From: Gorsachius magnificus
Lineage: Eukaryota; Chordata; Aves; Pelecaniformes; Ardeidae
Direction: 5' to 3'
Assembly (NCBI GenBank): GCA_034008185.1
Contig: CM067084.1
Span: 17,380,385-17,444,384, forward strand
Length of the DNA stretch: 64,000 nucleotides
Positions 25,881 to 38,340 of the stretch are shown here, piece by piece. The notes under the pieces are model-generated. The model was given only the letters and a program-made list of their open reading frames with translations. It did not search any database and was not told where the DNA came from. How positions within the stretch are numbered: the stretch's first letter is position 1; every line of letters begins with the position of its first letter. Both the position numbers and the translations under genes were made by a program.

Positions 25881-28297
25881 ATGTTTGGAGAGCACCTCTT
25901 ACAGACCATTACTCTCAGCTAGAGCCAGCATACTTGTGCAATTGCAATAAGGCAACAAGTGGCCTGACATCTTCCAAATGTTGTTTTTCTGAGTTGCACA
26001 AGGAAATAGGTCTAGATTAATCAAATTTAGTGAGTTATGTTGATGTCTACAACCCCAAATAGCCTTTCCCCATGGTTTTTTTTTTTTGACCATCAGAGAC
26101 GTACACAACATGCAAAATACCTATTTATTTTCAGTACATAACAGCACACAGCCTGAGATAAGGCTAGCTAGATCCAATTTGTGAGCTAGAGATTTCTAGT
26201 TATGCATAATCTCTTCTTGCAACCCTTCCTAGTTCTCAGTTAAGAAATGTCCAACAATTTGTTGTGACCCAGCATAATCCACAACAGGACTGAAGACAAG
26301 CATGACAGCAATAGGTTGCACAGTATTCCTCGGTGACAGAGATAAAAAGATTCAACAGTCAAGCAATCTGTTCTAAAAGGAATCTTTCAGACAACAGGGG
26401 GGTTTTGTTTGTTCTGTTTTTCTGGGCAGGGTGTTTGTTAGTTTTTTTCTAATAGGCAAAGAATTGTACTCCAGAAAATGAGATTTAACTTTCCATTTCT
26501 GTTACTTTTCAATGCCATAGGTAGCAAATACATTCCTTAACCTAAGAAAAGCAACAAAAAAGAAGAAACAACTAAGCTGTGTAATAGGATACAAACACAT
26601 GATTAGCTAATGAACAAACCTTCATTTTAAACTATGTTCTTTTCACATTTATTCCTTGCTTATAACGATACAAAAATTTTCTTCCTCAAATATTAACCTA
26701 CACAAATATAAAACTTGTATTTCTAAAATAAGCAAAATTTCTCCACATCCTCCAATTATCCACAAGATGGCAGTGCTTCCATCATACAGAATAATCTGAC
26801 CAAACCGATTATCAGTACAACCTGTCTTTCCCTGACTACTGCTGTCAGAAGATGGTATTTTACTCATATCCAGACAAATCCCTCACTATTCAGCAACTAG
26901 CTGAGCAGTAATTAACATGCTGTAATAATGAATGAGTGAAACAGCCAGGTTGGAGAAGGTCGCTTGGGGTTCACTCTTCTGTGAATATACTGGCCTAATC
27001 ATAATAATCAAATACCATCCTGTGTATGCAGCAAAATAAAGGCAGGATTGTGGAGGTGTTACAATATGAGTACTGGTTTGATATAGCTATTGCAGTGGAT
27101 GCAAAACAGCATATGCTGTCAACTATCAAGTAGGAATCAAGTATCAATCAAGTAAGAACAAGATCTTGACCTTTTTTCTGCAAAATTTTTCACACAAGAA
27201 ATACTTTACAAACTAAATACTAATCCCCTGGTTTAATCCACAGCATATTCTTGCAATAGATGTTCCAAGACCAAACAACATTCACCTACAATTTCAGAGG
27301 TTACCAAGTATTTTCAAGTACAGTAACAGCAGACTCTCATGACTAACGTGCCAGTAAAGGATCAGACAACAGAACAGAAAAACAGATGGAATATCTGTTG
27401 AAATATGTAGTTTTGCACACCAATCAAGTATATATCATCCCAGATGGTATAAACCCAGCTCGCATTGAACCAAAAGCCTGTATATTAATGGCTGAAACAC
27501 TGAAAGAGGACAGTTACTGCACTTGGATTTGGACTTTGAATGAACTAGTATGCTTATACTCTTTTACCCATGCATATCTTACTAAATTTGAATTCCTCTT
27601 ATATAAGAATAGAATTACAAACTAGCACAATTTAAACTACTTAGGCATATGTCCTTGTTAGGCAGATTAATAGCCTAATTCCCTGCTATCTGCTCTGGCT
27701 AGCTACTAGTTTCCAGGTGTTACAGTTTTCTGTTCTATAAAGTAGTACACACGCTGAAACTAAATATATATATACACATATAAACACACTTTCTTTTTTT
27801 TACAAAAATCTGTAAGAGCTATCATATTTCCTATGAGCTCTGTACTAGAAGACAGTAGAAGTTCCTAGAAAAGTTTTTTCCATAGATTTTGCTCACCTTT
27901 AAAATTCGTCACTAACTTGTACAAAATATCCTTAGACATGTGACTTCTAGACTCCTGAGGGAAAGAAGAGACATAGATCATCTGTGTGTGTGCAATAGAA
28001 AAAAAAATGAGTAGCAATGAATGTTTTTTGTTTTCCCTGTACTCCAGTCATATGATATTTTCTGGATATGACAGGAGAGGAACCTGGGAATGACTATAGA
28101 ACTCTCTAATTTTGGGGGAAAAAAAAAAAAAAAAATCAAACAACTAATGGTAAGAAGAAAAACCTCTCCAGGACACTTTATTGCAACTCTTGTGTTTGGC
28201 AGTTGTGTTTTGGTTCCTCTTCTGCAACTACATAAGACAGTTTTTGAGGTCAATGAATTACCATTTGCATGCACCCCCTTTCAAGATAAGAACTTTG

Positions 28298-28395
28298 GAC
28301 TGTAAGCTCTATAAGTTTAGGACTAACTTGTTTCAGTGTACATGTGGCACTTAGCCCCTTGTCATTATGGAAAGAAAAAAATAAAGAAGAGATAA
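28298..28395 (+). mobile_element. Old amniote SINE-like relic
   Basis: The series 'gactgtaagctctataag', 'tttaggactaacttgttt', 'gtgtacatgtggcacttag' and 'ccccttgtcattatgg' resembles an old amniote repeat whose usual form reads 'gtaagctctttggggcagg', 'gactgtctttt', 'tgtttgtacagcgcctagc' and 'acaatggggtcct', ending in an A-rich tail as here. The match is decayed, and no subfamily is assigned. Confidence 0.45.
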
Positions 28396-30757
28396 AACTG
28401 ATCACTTTGGCACAGTTTCCTTCTCCTTACTTTTACAGAATCCAAAGGTTTATATTACATTTAAAATGTCCCATCTCTAAGATTTCAAGGAAGTTCATCA
28501 TGGAAATAGGATTCAGACTCCTTGAGTTCTCTGAGAAGGCTTGATTTAGAATTAACCCCTAGCATCTGACTTTTCTACAAGAAAAAAAGAATCAAAATTA
28601 TTACTTCCATTCCAAACTCAGGCCTCAGCAAATATATTGAAAACTCTGCAACAGCCCAGTTATTTTGTGCCTATAGCCATGCTTGTTCTTTTGTCAGCAG
28701 CTAGCTTCTCATGATCTCCTGCTCTCCTCAGCTAGAAGTATGACAGAGTTATTCCTAATTGATTCACAGCTGACCTTGAAATTATTTTGCTTAAAGATTT
28801 GCCTTCTCAAGATGAGATGCTGCACTTGATGGTCTCCATGCAAGTACTTTAATTCTATACTAATTCCAGCTCTTTGCAAAGCAGCACAGACCACTACCCC
28901 TTCTAGAAGAAACATGACTGGTTTTGCAGCAAATTGTTCACTTTCTAACCCAGACACGCTACCAGGACCTGAGAAAGTCATCAGATTTCCTCCACTTACC
29001 TCTTATGATTTCTTTATTTATTGATAAATCAGATTCGATTCTTCCTCCCAGACCTGTCAGGATGAGTCACCCTAAAGAAAACAGTAAATAAGAAGTCACA
29101 AGGTAGCAATAGTCTCAATCTAAGTCATCTGTAGAGAAGAAATGTGATATTCACAATGCTACTGCCAATAATTAAGCCCCAAAGCAGCACTTTATTATTT
29201 TATTAAAGCCAAAAGTTCAATTTGGCAAAGTTCCAGCACAAGCTTCGAACATGCTGGCTGTAGTAGTTGAGAGACATCATTCTGCTGCTAATGTAAATGG
29301 TTTTGCTGGCAGCAAGCAGTCAAATGTATAGATTTCTTGTCAAAGATACAAAGAGTACTGAAACATCTAAGCTAAAGTATGACTGATACAGAGAGAGCAT
29401 GTGAAGATTAAAGGAACATTTCACAAAACTGTATCTGATTTCCTTTTAAAAAATAAAGCAAGATTCTTATCAAATGAAAACCAAATGACTGCTTTCTCTT
29501 TTCTGTACAGGAGCTGACCCCATTGATTGAACTTAATTTTGTGTTGTGCCTATGAACAGACAAGATAATTTTGCTAAAGTTAACTAAAGCCATTGCTTGT
29601 AGTTAGGAACAAAACAGCAGCATGCCATTCTCCAGTAAATCACAAAAATATTCACACCACAATTACTAGAGCAGTCACACAAACCTAGAACTCCAGGATT
29701 GGGTTTGGTCCCTCAGCTCCAAGGCAACACTTCTCTTTGGATGGACGAATTCTCTAACAAAAGTTACTAAAGCTCTAAGTAGAAACCAGTCTCCAGTGAC
29801 ACGTACAGAGCATATGTTAGCACGAAAAGGGTGAAATTACTCTAAGGGGATACAACTCAGTCTCCCTCCATAGCTGGCTAGGTGACAAACCTTTAAATAA
29901 TGCTATAAAATTATCATCAGCAATTTCTGCAACCCTTCTTGATCATGTCCATCACTGTATTGGTACAGTACAAAAGAAAAGGCTCTGACACTTTATAAAT
30001 TCTATTACTGGGAATAGCACCATGACCCAGGACTCCATAGCAGCAAGGGTAAGGCCTATACACAGGCTTCCAAAGCATGATAGGCACCCACAGACATGAC
30101 CATGTTTCACCCTATGCAACACATACCAGCAATAATAGCCTGCTTCCTTTCTGCAAAGAATTAGAATTTAATTCCTCTTCATAAACATATAGGTTACATT
30201 CAGCCATTGCTCATCCAGAACGAGGCTACCTGCACCATTTTTTTCATTAAATAGTGCATCCAATAGTCTTCAGGTGGAAGGCTATAATTGCCTTTCTTTC
30301 AGCTTAGAGAAAACTTCTGATCAACAGTTCATTACCCTCTTTCTTTTCTTCTGTTGTTTTTAAGTGGTGAGTCTCCACCTTCAAGTAGAAATTAATCTCT
30401 AAATACATGACTTCACGCTTTTATTTCTACATTTCATCCCACTTCTCCAGTCTTCAAGGTATTTCTGTAAAGCAATCATCATTCTCTGCTGTGTTAATTG
30501 TGCTTTCAAAATCCTCAAGAGAGTTATGAGAACCCTCCAGAAAGTAAACCTAAGAAGTAAAATTCCTGTTTCTACTGGGTATTAAAATTTATAGACTCAA
30601 TAAAGATCGGGAGGTTTTTTTACACATAATGTTTTTCTTATAGGTAGTTCCTTGTTCTATCTCCAACAGGCAATAATCACCTATTTTACTCTGTATCACA
30701 AGGCTAGTAAACTTGTAGCTTTTCTCTTGCTCATATGCCACTCTGATCTCAAATGTG

Positions 30758-30776
30758 ATTAATTAATTAATTAATT
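30758..30776. repeat. (ATTA)n microsatellite
   Basis: Nineteen bases of uninterrupted ATTA repeat (four and three quarter units). The array is also a set of overlapping TAATTA homeodomain-type core sites, though a simple repeat is explanation enough. Confidence 0.85.
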
Positions 30777-32024
30777 TTGCTTAGAGCAAAATTGTTTCCA
30801 AATGGTACTACATATATTGGTTCCTTGTTGGATGCAAAAGAGGTTTGTGTGCTTAAAAGCTTGTCCTTTTTATAATAGCTGTATTAACTACTCTGATGCA
30901 AGGTGTTGCCTCACTTTTTCTTGCAGCTTGGTGACATTATCAAAAGATGTCAGTTGTATACTCTCCCTTTTTTTTACAAAAAATCATTCCTTAGATGAAA
31001 ATGCTCTTGAAGCTAGTGAAATCAACTGTGACACTGGAAGAAAGCAACTGGGAAAATTATTACTTGTTTCATTCTCTGCAGTTGTTCTATTGCCTGCTTC
31101 TTCATAGGCCTAAAAAGTTGATGCTCTAAGCATACAGCTACACCGTACTGTAGCTTTGTTCTCAAAGCTAGCTAAATCTGCTATCCTACCTTCCTGCCCT
31201 ATCCTGTTTTTGGAGGTGAGGGTTAATATTCTACCAAGAGCATTCCCCTAATCACACTTGCACAGATATTTGTACCAGCACAGACATGGGCAGCAACCCT
31301 AGCTGGGTGGGAAAAAACATCAAGGAACAAGAGTGTAGATGAGAGAATTCTATGTAGTTGGCTTTGTTTCAGTAACCACCATTTTATAAAATTACATTTT
31401 TTTAAAATTACTTGAGCAGTTCATTTGTTTCAAAATATGTGTTGTTTCACCATTTTTTTCATCTCTAGTTTCCATATTTCATCAGGTATGGGTCATCAGT
31501 GAACTGTAGACCTCCTCGCTGAAGTAGCTGTCTCAGAAAGCACAATTAGTTTTTCCTTTTTAAGTATATCGGTAATTCACTATAACAAATAACTCTTAGC
31601 AGTGATCTTTGAAAGACTTATTTGAATCTTCTCCTTATTAATTATTTAACCTCTGAAATAATATAATTCTTCAGACTCCTTTTAAGATACTACATTTTTC
31701 CTATTTTTAAGACTGTGTGACTAATCATAATTTTAAGAAAGACAACAGATGAAATTGTTAGATTGGAAAGTGCAATGCAATAATTTACCAGTAGAATTTA
31801 AACTTCTCAGGTGTTACAGAATATATAATCTGGTAACAGACAAATACTGTACTCTTCTATAAGAATAATAATTTATTTCTATTTTTATCCAGTTACAGTG
31901 GTATTGGATAGTTGGAATTCTTCTGATACACCTTGTTTTGCTATATGCAAAGCCTAAATGAGTCAAACAAATTAATATAGCCATCTTAAACAGTTGGGAA
32001 AACCAAAATTGACAAATATCTTGC

Positions 32025-32214
32025 AGTGTGGATTCATTAATGAAGTACTATTTGAAGGTCTTCTAATGCCTCCTTTTTAGGCTTTCAGCTGTGTATCCTT
32101 TAAACTTTGATTTGGAAAATTCCCTTTTCAAAGCAATGCTGGCTCACACCTGGAGAATTTGATGAGAAAGGGAACCTGAAGACCTTTATATAATCCACCA
32201 CTAAAGGCAGTAAG
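32025..32214 (+). repeat. Dispersed direct repeat, copy A
   Basis: About 190 bases are shared with 39124-39318 in the same orientation. The best-matching core, from 'cattaatgaag' through 'ggtcttctaatgcct' and 'tgatttggaaaattc' to 'gggaacctgaagaccttta', differs by roughly ten substitutions and a few short indels in 150 bases by hand alignment. Sequence on both sides is unrelated. I do not recognise the family; it shows no long reading frame, poly-A tail or clear terminal repeats. It may be a fragment of an unnamed transposon. Confidence 0.8.
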
Positions 32215-33384
32215 GCGTTTATTTATATCATAGACACACATACTCAATTTATTTAAAGTGGCAATCTCTGCTCAGATTTAAATGGGTGAGGCTCATGATC
32301 TCATGACATTGAGCAATCAATGATAACTAGGAACTGATATTCACTGGAGTGCAAAAAAACTGAAATCCCAGTTGGTTTCCATAGGAGCCTATTGGGAGGG
32401 TATCCTAGCTCTTCCAAGATGTTTGCTATATCACAGAACCTAGGTTTATGTAAAGTATTTACTTCTTTTGAGAATATTTTATAATTTCATTCATACTGCT
32501 CTAGATGGAAGCAGCATCCCACTCCTCTCATCCATTCCCGCATCAGGGGGCAATGTGGGGCAAAAGTGATTCTGATGAATAACAGCAATGTTCTAGAGAA
32601 GTTCTGCAGGGAGATGCTAATCTGGAAGAAAAAATAACTGTATATTAAGAAAAACATGCCTTTGAGCAAACTACTGGCTGATGTGAAATCTCACCCATGA
32701 AGAGGCTTTGAAACCAGGACCTTTCTGGGAATGGTTTTGGTATGTTTGAGTCTTCCTTGGTACAGCAAATTGAAATAGAACACATTGTGAGGATCTTTCC
32801 ATCTCTACATTTTTGTGTTTCAGGTTTAACATTGGTCTTATAAGGCTTTTATTCATATGGGTTTTACTCCTTTTAGAACTCTTAAATGGATGTTCAGAAA
32901 TAATACTCTTAAAAGAAAAATTTAAGGACAAAGGAATCCTTTGGGAAGACTACACAGTCGTTTAACAAGTAACTGAACCCTATATGGCATTTCCATCCAG
33001 TCTACTGAAACAGGTGAATAATTCTGAGGTCTTTTGAATACTCATGTACAATGGCTTATCAGAGATACTGAATTCAGACATTTCTCTAACTATGATACAT
33101 TAAGATGTACTAAGATAATTCAGTATTCAGTGAGCCTCAGATTCACATTCCCACTAATCAGCAGGTGTTAATGGAACAAGAACATGCAGCATAAGAAGAT
33201 TATGCCTGACTGAGGGCTGAAGCATCCTTCTTATGCCACCTATGCTGATGTATTTCTTTGTCTGTTTTATTTCTATACAGTTTTCTATATTCACATCTGC
33301 CTTTTTAAAAGCAATACTATATTCTACATGGGATCCATGAAGAAACTGTTGAGTGGATGAAAAGAATGTCATTGAAGAGAAGGT

Positions 33385-33525
33385 TATTGGTTCCAGTCTG
33401 ATTTCTCTGCTACTCAGGCAAGTTGCTTAAACTTTTGGTTTCCAATTTTATGTATCTGTGACGTAGGGTACAGCATCTTGCAGGGATGCTGAAAGGGGGG
33501 TTTGTATGAATATTTTAAAAGCATT
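33385..33525 (+). mobile_element. MIR-like (CORE-SINE) relic
   Basis: The block order follows a MIR in sense orientation: 'tggttccagtctgatttctc', 'tgctactcaggcaagttgct', 'taaacttttggtttcc', 'ttttatgtatctgtgac', then 'cttgcagggatgctgaaag'. The typical element reads 'gggcaagttacttaacctct...cagtttcctcatctgtaaaat...ggttgttgtgagga'. Diverged but in correct order. Confidence 0.6.
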
Positions 33526-33980
33526 TTAACATCCTTGGTTGAAAACAAATCATTACAAATAACCATTTCATTGTTTAAATACTCAAATTTGATATCTTCA
33601 GTGCTACAAGTAAACATTTTGTTATTGAATTATTTGAAGAATGTTTTTCACTTAATAAACCTTGAGCCAGCAGACCCCAAGCTTACATTTTGGTTTTTTA
33701 CTTCTTTAGCAACATTACATATTATAATTTTCAAGGTGAAATCAATGACTTAAATGAAAAGGTCAGATACATAATTTTTTTTCTAAAACTATACACTGTA
33801 AACTCTGATCCTGAACTGAATTTTGCCTATCAACCCATTAAATACGCTAAATAACATGAATTCCACTGATTCTAATCAGGAAGGTAAGCAGTTCAGGTAA
33901 CAGAAGAACAGGCATTGTGTCTGATGGTGAAGTTTTCTTGGTTTCTTTACAGAATTTTCTTAGAGGCGTTGCTTGTTACC

Positions 33981-34062
33981 AAAAAAAAAAAAAAACACCA
34001 CCAAAAAAACAAAAAAAGCCCAAAAACCAACAATGTAGCAAAACAAAACCAAAAGACAAACC
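33981..34062 (+). repeat. A-rich low-complexity tract
   Basis: A run of 15 A is followed by about 65 bases made almost only of A and C. The lysine-rich frames across it are compositional. It could be the remnant tail of a retroposon, but no body is recognisable upstream. Confidence 0.7.
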
Positions 34063-35441
34063 ACATAGGAGGTCTTCTGGATGTAGGAAGAGATTTAAAC
34101 CAAGAATTTGTTATGCCTACCACAATAAAGCAGAAGAAAAAAACAAAGCAAAGACAGGAGGGACAACTGATTAATTAGGTGGACATGAAAGGTGGAAGCT
34201 CTTTTCTTTTCAAATAGGAAATGTATATTTATAGACTAAGAATATCCCAAGAATGAATGATCATCACATTTTTATGGTGTCAGGAGATTTAGGTTAATAA
34301 GCAAAGTATCATTTATACATGTAACATTGCCTGCTGTTAAGTGAACTGCTGATTTATCAACCCTATTTGTAAAGATAAAGTGGGAAGAAGATAATGGGAT
34401 CACATAGCTTGGTTCCGTACAGAACTGCATATTAAGCATGCTAATTTTCTTATGTGTAAGAGCAAATGTATTTCAGCTGCATATGGGGTTGGTTTGGGGT
34501 TCTATTCATCATCTTTGAAAGTCTTTTAAAACATCTCTGACTACAGATAACTCTCTACGGGAAATAAGGTGGGAAGGAAAAGGCAAAGCATACAAATAGA
34601 AGCACTGTAAACCATTCCCAATGGGGGCTTACAGAGCTTATTAAAAATACAAATAACATCTGAAGAGAACCAAAAAGGAAGAGCACAAGTTGTAGGAACA
34701 GGTTTGAGGTATCACCAGGAATTTTCTTGGCAGTTACACTTGCAGGTCTAATCGCAATCTCTCTGTAAGTAGCCTTTAATATAGAAGTAGTTTAGTTTTA
34801 CAGGCCAGAAGTCAATTTCATGTTTATATGCTCTGTAAAACACTGTGGCTGTACAGACTTCAAAAACTCTCTGTAGTGGGGATTCTCTTTGAGGAGGAGA
34901 GCGAATTTTCCTAGTTAAAGGTGTGAGAATTCCCTTCCAGTTTTACTTTACTATAGGGGCTGTATAAAATTCCTTTTTCCCCATCCCATCTTTAGCTAGA
35001 GAGTTCAGAAGTCAGAGCAAGTCCTGCATGTGACATATCCTACCACCCAGCAAAACAACTTGAAACCACTAAATGTCTACCCTGACACTGAATTCTCCAA
35101 CCTAAATTCAGTTGTAGACACAATTAATATATTTTTATATATATATAATTTTACATGTTTGTCTGTGTAAGTCCTCAACACGTAGTTGAGCACTGTACTG
35201 TGGATTGTAGGCAACAGTCAACAGCTAGGAGGATGCAGAAGGTGTGTATGACAGGGGGATTAAACTTCCCTGAGCTTTTGTGGTCTGCTTCTGAGCCAAG
35301 TCGAAAAGGTAAGTCCAAGCAAGCTTCAGCTGAGGTTTGGAGTAAGTAATTTGACTTGTTCTGCAAAGATGAGATCTGCCCATGCAATGTGGTACCATTT
35401 TGAAAAATATAGCCTCACAGCTGAGACCAAACCACTTTGGA

Positions 35442-35486
35442 GCAAAGTTACACAGGTGAGTTTGAGCTTCACCTGTGTAACTTCGC
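35442..35486. repeat. Strong inverted repeat (hairpin) with E-box arms
   Basis: The 15-base arms at 35445-35459 (aagttacacaggtga) and 35469-35483 (tcacctgtgtaactt) are perfect reverse complements around a 9-base spacer. After one mismatch the pairing continues for two more bases, giving 17 of 18 pairs. Each arm contains CACCTG, an E-box. It lies about 1.3 kb before the DCLK2 CpG island. It may be a relic of a fold-back element or a regulatory site; no flanking element is recognised. Confidence 0.8.
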
Positions 35487-36739
35487 CTGTAAACGGGACT
35501 AGAAACTACATATCAAAACCAGTCTAAAAAGTTCTGCCCTGCTGTTTTGTGGCTTCTGGGTCCTGGTCCTACGTAAGACCTGCATGTCTAATCTTCACAG
35601 GTGTATTCATGCCCCAGTTGTAAAAAAACCTCCCCCTTGTTCAGTTCTTTCTGTTGATTTTACAGAGCAGATAATCCAGCTCCATGGTTTATCACTTCCT
35701 ATTGCTTGTGGAGGTTTCCAGGCATCACAGAAGTTGGCACTTCAAGAAAGAGTGAAATTCAGTGATGTTTTCCATTAATTGCCTTTAGGAATATTGTAGC
35801 TATATGTTTAATCTACTCTGTAATAAACCCAGCAATAATGGCGAGGCAGTACTTTATTGGTATTTCAAAATATAAAAAGTAAAAAATAATAAATCTACAG
35901 AAAGTGTGGCAAACAATATTTTCAAAAACTGCTGAAACACAAAACCAAACGTAGATAAATCTTAGCCAAATCTCTTCCCTTTTCCAGTATGTACAAATAG
36001 ACAGAAAACATATCTCCTGTCTTTGTAGAATTCAGTTCTTTACTGAACAGAGTTCTGACCTAAGTGTGAAAAAGACTTTCATAAACCTATCCTCTCCTGT
36101 ATGTGTCTTTTTCAGTTACTAATTTAACTTTCATGTTGAGAAGCTGCAGCAATTACACTTGCAATGCAGAGGATGAACCTGAGTGCCACCTCCTGATAGC
36201 AACTGAGTAACTGGTGTGGAAAAGGATGGGCAAAGGTTTTTATGGGCCCAGGACAAAAGGGCAGAAACTGTGACCACCTGTAATGATGCAACACAACTGG
36301 AATCTCCCAAAGCAGGAGACATGAAAAAAGGTGAAAACCCGTACCTAGTTGTAAATGCCTTTTACACTTTTTTTATGTACACATTATGTCAAGAAATGAA
36401 AATGTAATCTGTGGTAGTTGAAAATAAGTTGGACTAAAGTTGAAATTGCATCCATTTCAATGCATCTGTTGACCATTTCTGCCAAAAATGAACTTGACTT
36501 GAGCAACCCAGGGAGCACTGAGAAGCTACCTGGGGAAGCTGTGAACCGTGGGCTAAAGCACATTTAGGAGGTTAAGGCTGTGGGAATGGGAGCTGGGTTT
36601 ATTTGGTTCCTCAGAGAGGGTGGGAAGCTCAGGGGTAGTGGTGGTGTTCACAAATGAAAACGGGAAATGATGGTGATGCATAACTTTCTGTCCTGGGCGA
36701 TGGATCTTAGGGAGCAGGCCATATAGAAAGAAGCCCTAG

Positions 36740-38340
36740 GGGCATTTATCGCGTTTTAACGTAGCAACTGAGCCAAAGGCCGAGAGGGCCAGCAGGCAGC
36801 TCCCCTGGTACGCCTGAGGGGGCGGTGGTTCGAGGGACCGGTCCCCTCAGAGCCGCCGCCTGCGGGACAGCCGCTTCCCCAGAGTCCTCCTCCCTTCCTC
36901 GAGGAGCCCCTTTCCTTTCTCGCTTCGTCACCTGAGCCCCGCCGCGGAGACGGCCGCGCCACCATCGCTGCTCTCCTCCCGCTCAACGCCCGTCCCCGCC
37001 GCCGGGCGCCGCCGCCCGCCCTAGGGCCCGGCGCGCCCCGCCCGCCCCCGCCCCGCCGGCCCACGGGCGGCCGGGCCACCGCTCGCTCCTCCCGCCGGAT
37101 CCGCTGCGGCTGTTTTCCTTCTGAGGCGGCCGCTAGCAGCGCCCTTCCCGCCCAGGACCCGGGGCTTGCGCCGCGCCCCACGCTGACGGGCGGTTGTTGG
37201 CGCCCGCAGGGGTCCTGGGTGCCCCCGCGCCGGAGCCGGAGCCGGTCGGGAGCTGGCGGAGCAGGCACTCCGTCCCCACCCCCTCTCTCCGGTGGAGTCA
37301 GCAGAGAAGAGGCTGAGGAGGGGAATTGCGCGCACGGCGTCCTCCGCATTGTGCGAGCCTGCGGGGGCGCGGCCGTGGGGCTCCCCCGAGCCTCCCGCTC
37401 CCTCCCCCGGCATTGCCGGTAGCCGCCGAGTTAAGGCATGAGGGATGCTTTTGTGCGCGACTGCGGGCGGAGCAGCGGGTAGCGGCGGAGCCAGCGGCAG
37501 CGGGGGCTGCGGTTGTGGAGCCGGTCGGACGCGCCCCCCGGGGGGGAGCTGAATTAGGCGCCCGGAGTCCTTGCCAGCGCGGGGACAGGCTTAGCAGTCC
37601 GTAGCCGGCCTGGGTCCCAGCGGAGCTGGGAGGGCGGGCAGGCAGCTCCCCATGGCGAGCAACCGGAGCATCGAGCTGGAGCACTTCGAGGAGCGGGACA
37701 AGAGGCAGCAGCGCGCCGGGCCGCGCCGCGGCGGCACCGGCTCCGGCGGCGGCGCGGGGCCCCCCCGGCCCCCCCCCCGGACGCGGACCCTCAGGCCTAG
37801 CCGGAAGGCCCGGAAAGCCCCTTTACCAGCACGGGGACAGGTACTTCAAGGGCTTGGTGTACGCCATCTCCACCGACCGCTTCCGCTCCTTCGACGCCCT
37901 CCTGGTCGAGCTCACTCGGTCCTTGTCGGACAACGTGAACCTGCCCCAGGGCGTCCGCACCATCTACACCATCGATGGCAGCAAGAAGCTTACCAGCCTG
38001 GACGAGCTGGTGGAAGGTGAGGGGGCTCCAGTGGGCCAGGGGCAAGCAAGGCACGGGCCAGGGGCAAGCAGGGCGCAGGCCAGGGGTGGTTCTGCCCTGG
38101 CATGTCGAGGTCTGGTAAGAGGTGGCAACGGTCCTGGGGAGTGGGGTGCAGGCTCTCCCTGGAGTGGGCTTTCCTCTCACTACCCCGATCAAAGCTGAGA
38201 GAGGTCGCCTTGCTGAAAATCAGCAGTCATGGAGCCCCTGAGGGCAAGTGGGCCAGGGTTGCCCGCTGCTGCGAGGTGCAATAGGCCTCATTTTCCCAGT
38301 GTGGACCGTCCGCTTCTCCCATCACCCAGACGAGTGCTGC
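36740..38340 (+). promoter_or_regulatory. CpG island with DCLK2 promoter and 5' UTR
   Basis: Composition changes abruptly from AT-rich, CpG-poor DNA to about 1.6 kb dense in C, G and CpG, peaking at 36.9-37.9 kb. Many GC boxes of Sp1 type (GGGCGG or its complement) are present, for example around 37.02-37.06 kb. An E2F-like TTGGCGC lies near 37.2 kb. No convincing TATA box is seen near the start codon, as is typical of dispersed CpG-island promoters. The transcription start cannot be fixed from sequence alone; it should lie upstream of the ATG at 37652. Long reading frames on the - strand here are a consequence of few stop codons in GC-rich DNA. Confidence 0.8.
37652..38016 (+). CDS. DCLK2: DCLK2 coding exon 1: N-terminus and most of the first doublecortin domain (frameshifted as given)
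   Basis: DCLK2 is a doublecortin-family microtubule-binding Ser/Thr kinase of neurons. The exon starts at an ATG in good context (CCCCATGG). [18 protein letters not shown] is almost identical to the mammalian DCLK2 N-terminus as I recall it and distinguishes it from DCX and DCLK1. A Gly/Pro-rich stretch and RTRTL follow. From about 37821 the first DC domain continues in another frame: [37 protein letters not shown], then LDELVEG. The exon ends at 38016 before gtgagg, splitting a Gly codon. Its 365 bases leave remainder 2 on division by three, whereas the junction needs 1. It is also about 55 bases shorter than the mammalian exon as I recall it and lacks the SAHCSFY motif expected before RTRTL. 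All defects fall in about 37750-37825, a C/G homopolymer-rich stretch, so a consensus error is likelier than gene loss. Confidence 0.93.

Larger units (their letters stand above)
22471..36739. other. Intergenic AT-rich region upstream of DCLK2, no gene supported
   Basis: No reading frame resembles a known protein and no structural RNA gene is seen. The interval contains small repeats listed separately: a GT-rich quadruplex-like tract, CR1 and MIR relics, a (TTAA) microsatellite, one member of a direct-repeat pair, an A-rich tract and a strong hairpin. It ends at the DCLK2 CpG island, so distal regulatory elements of that gene are plausible but not demonstrated. Confidence 0.6.

Noticed and set aside
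33915..34178. Lysine-rich frames of 85-87 codons
   Set aside because: They are produced by an A-rich low-complexity tract.
1..36739. Exons of NR3C2, the neighbour upstream of DCLK2 in mammals
   Set aside because: None of the reading frames resembles the receptor's N-terminal, zinc-finger or ligand-binding regions, so no part of it is visible.
37219..37604. + strand frames of 67-92 codons upstream of the DCLK2 ATG
   Set aside because: Same compositional effect; they do not join in frame to the [18 protein letters not shown] start, which is the family start.
36756..37684. Long - strand reading frames (up to 197 codons) across the CpG island
   Set aside because: GC-rich DNA has few stop codons; the predicted proteins are Arg/Gly/Pro/Ala-rich, match nothing known and oppose the well-supported DCLK2 5' UTR and exon 1.
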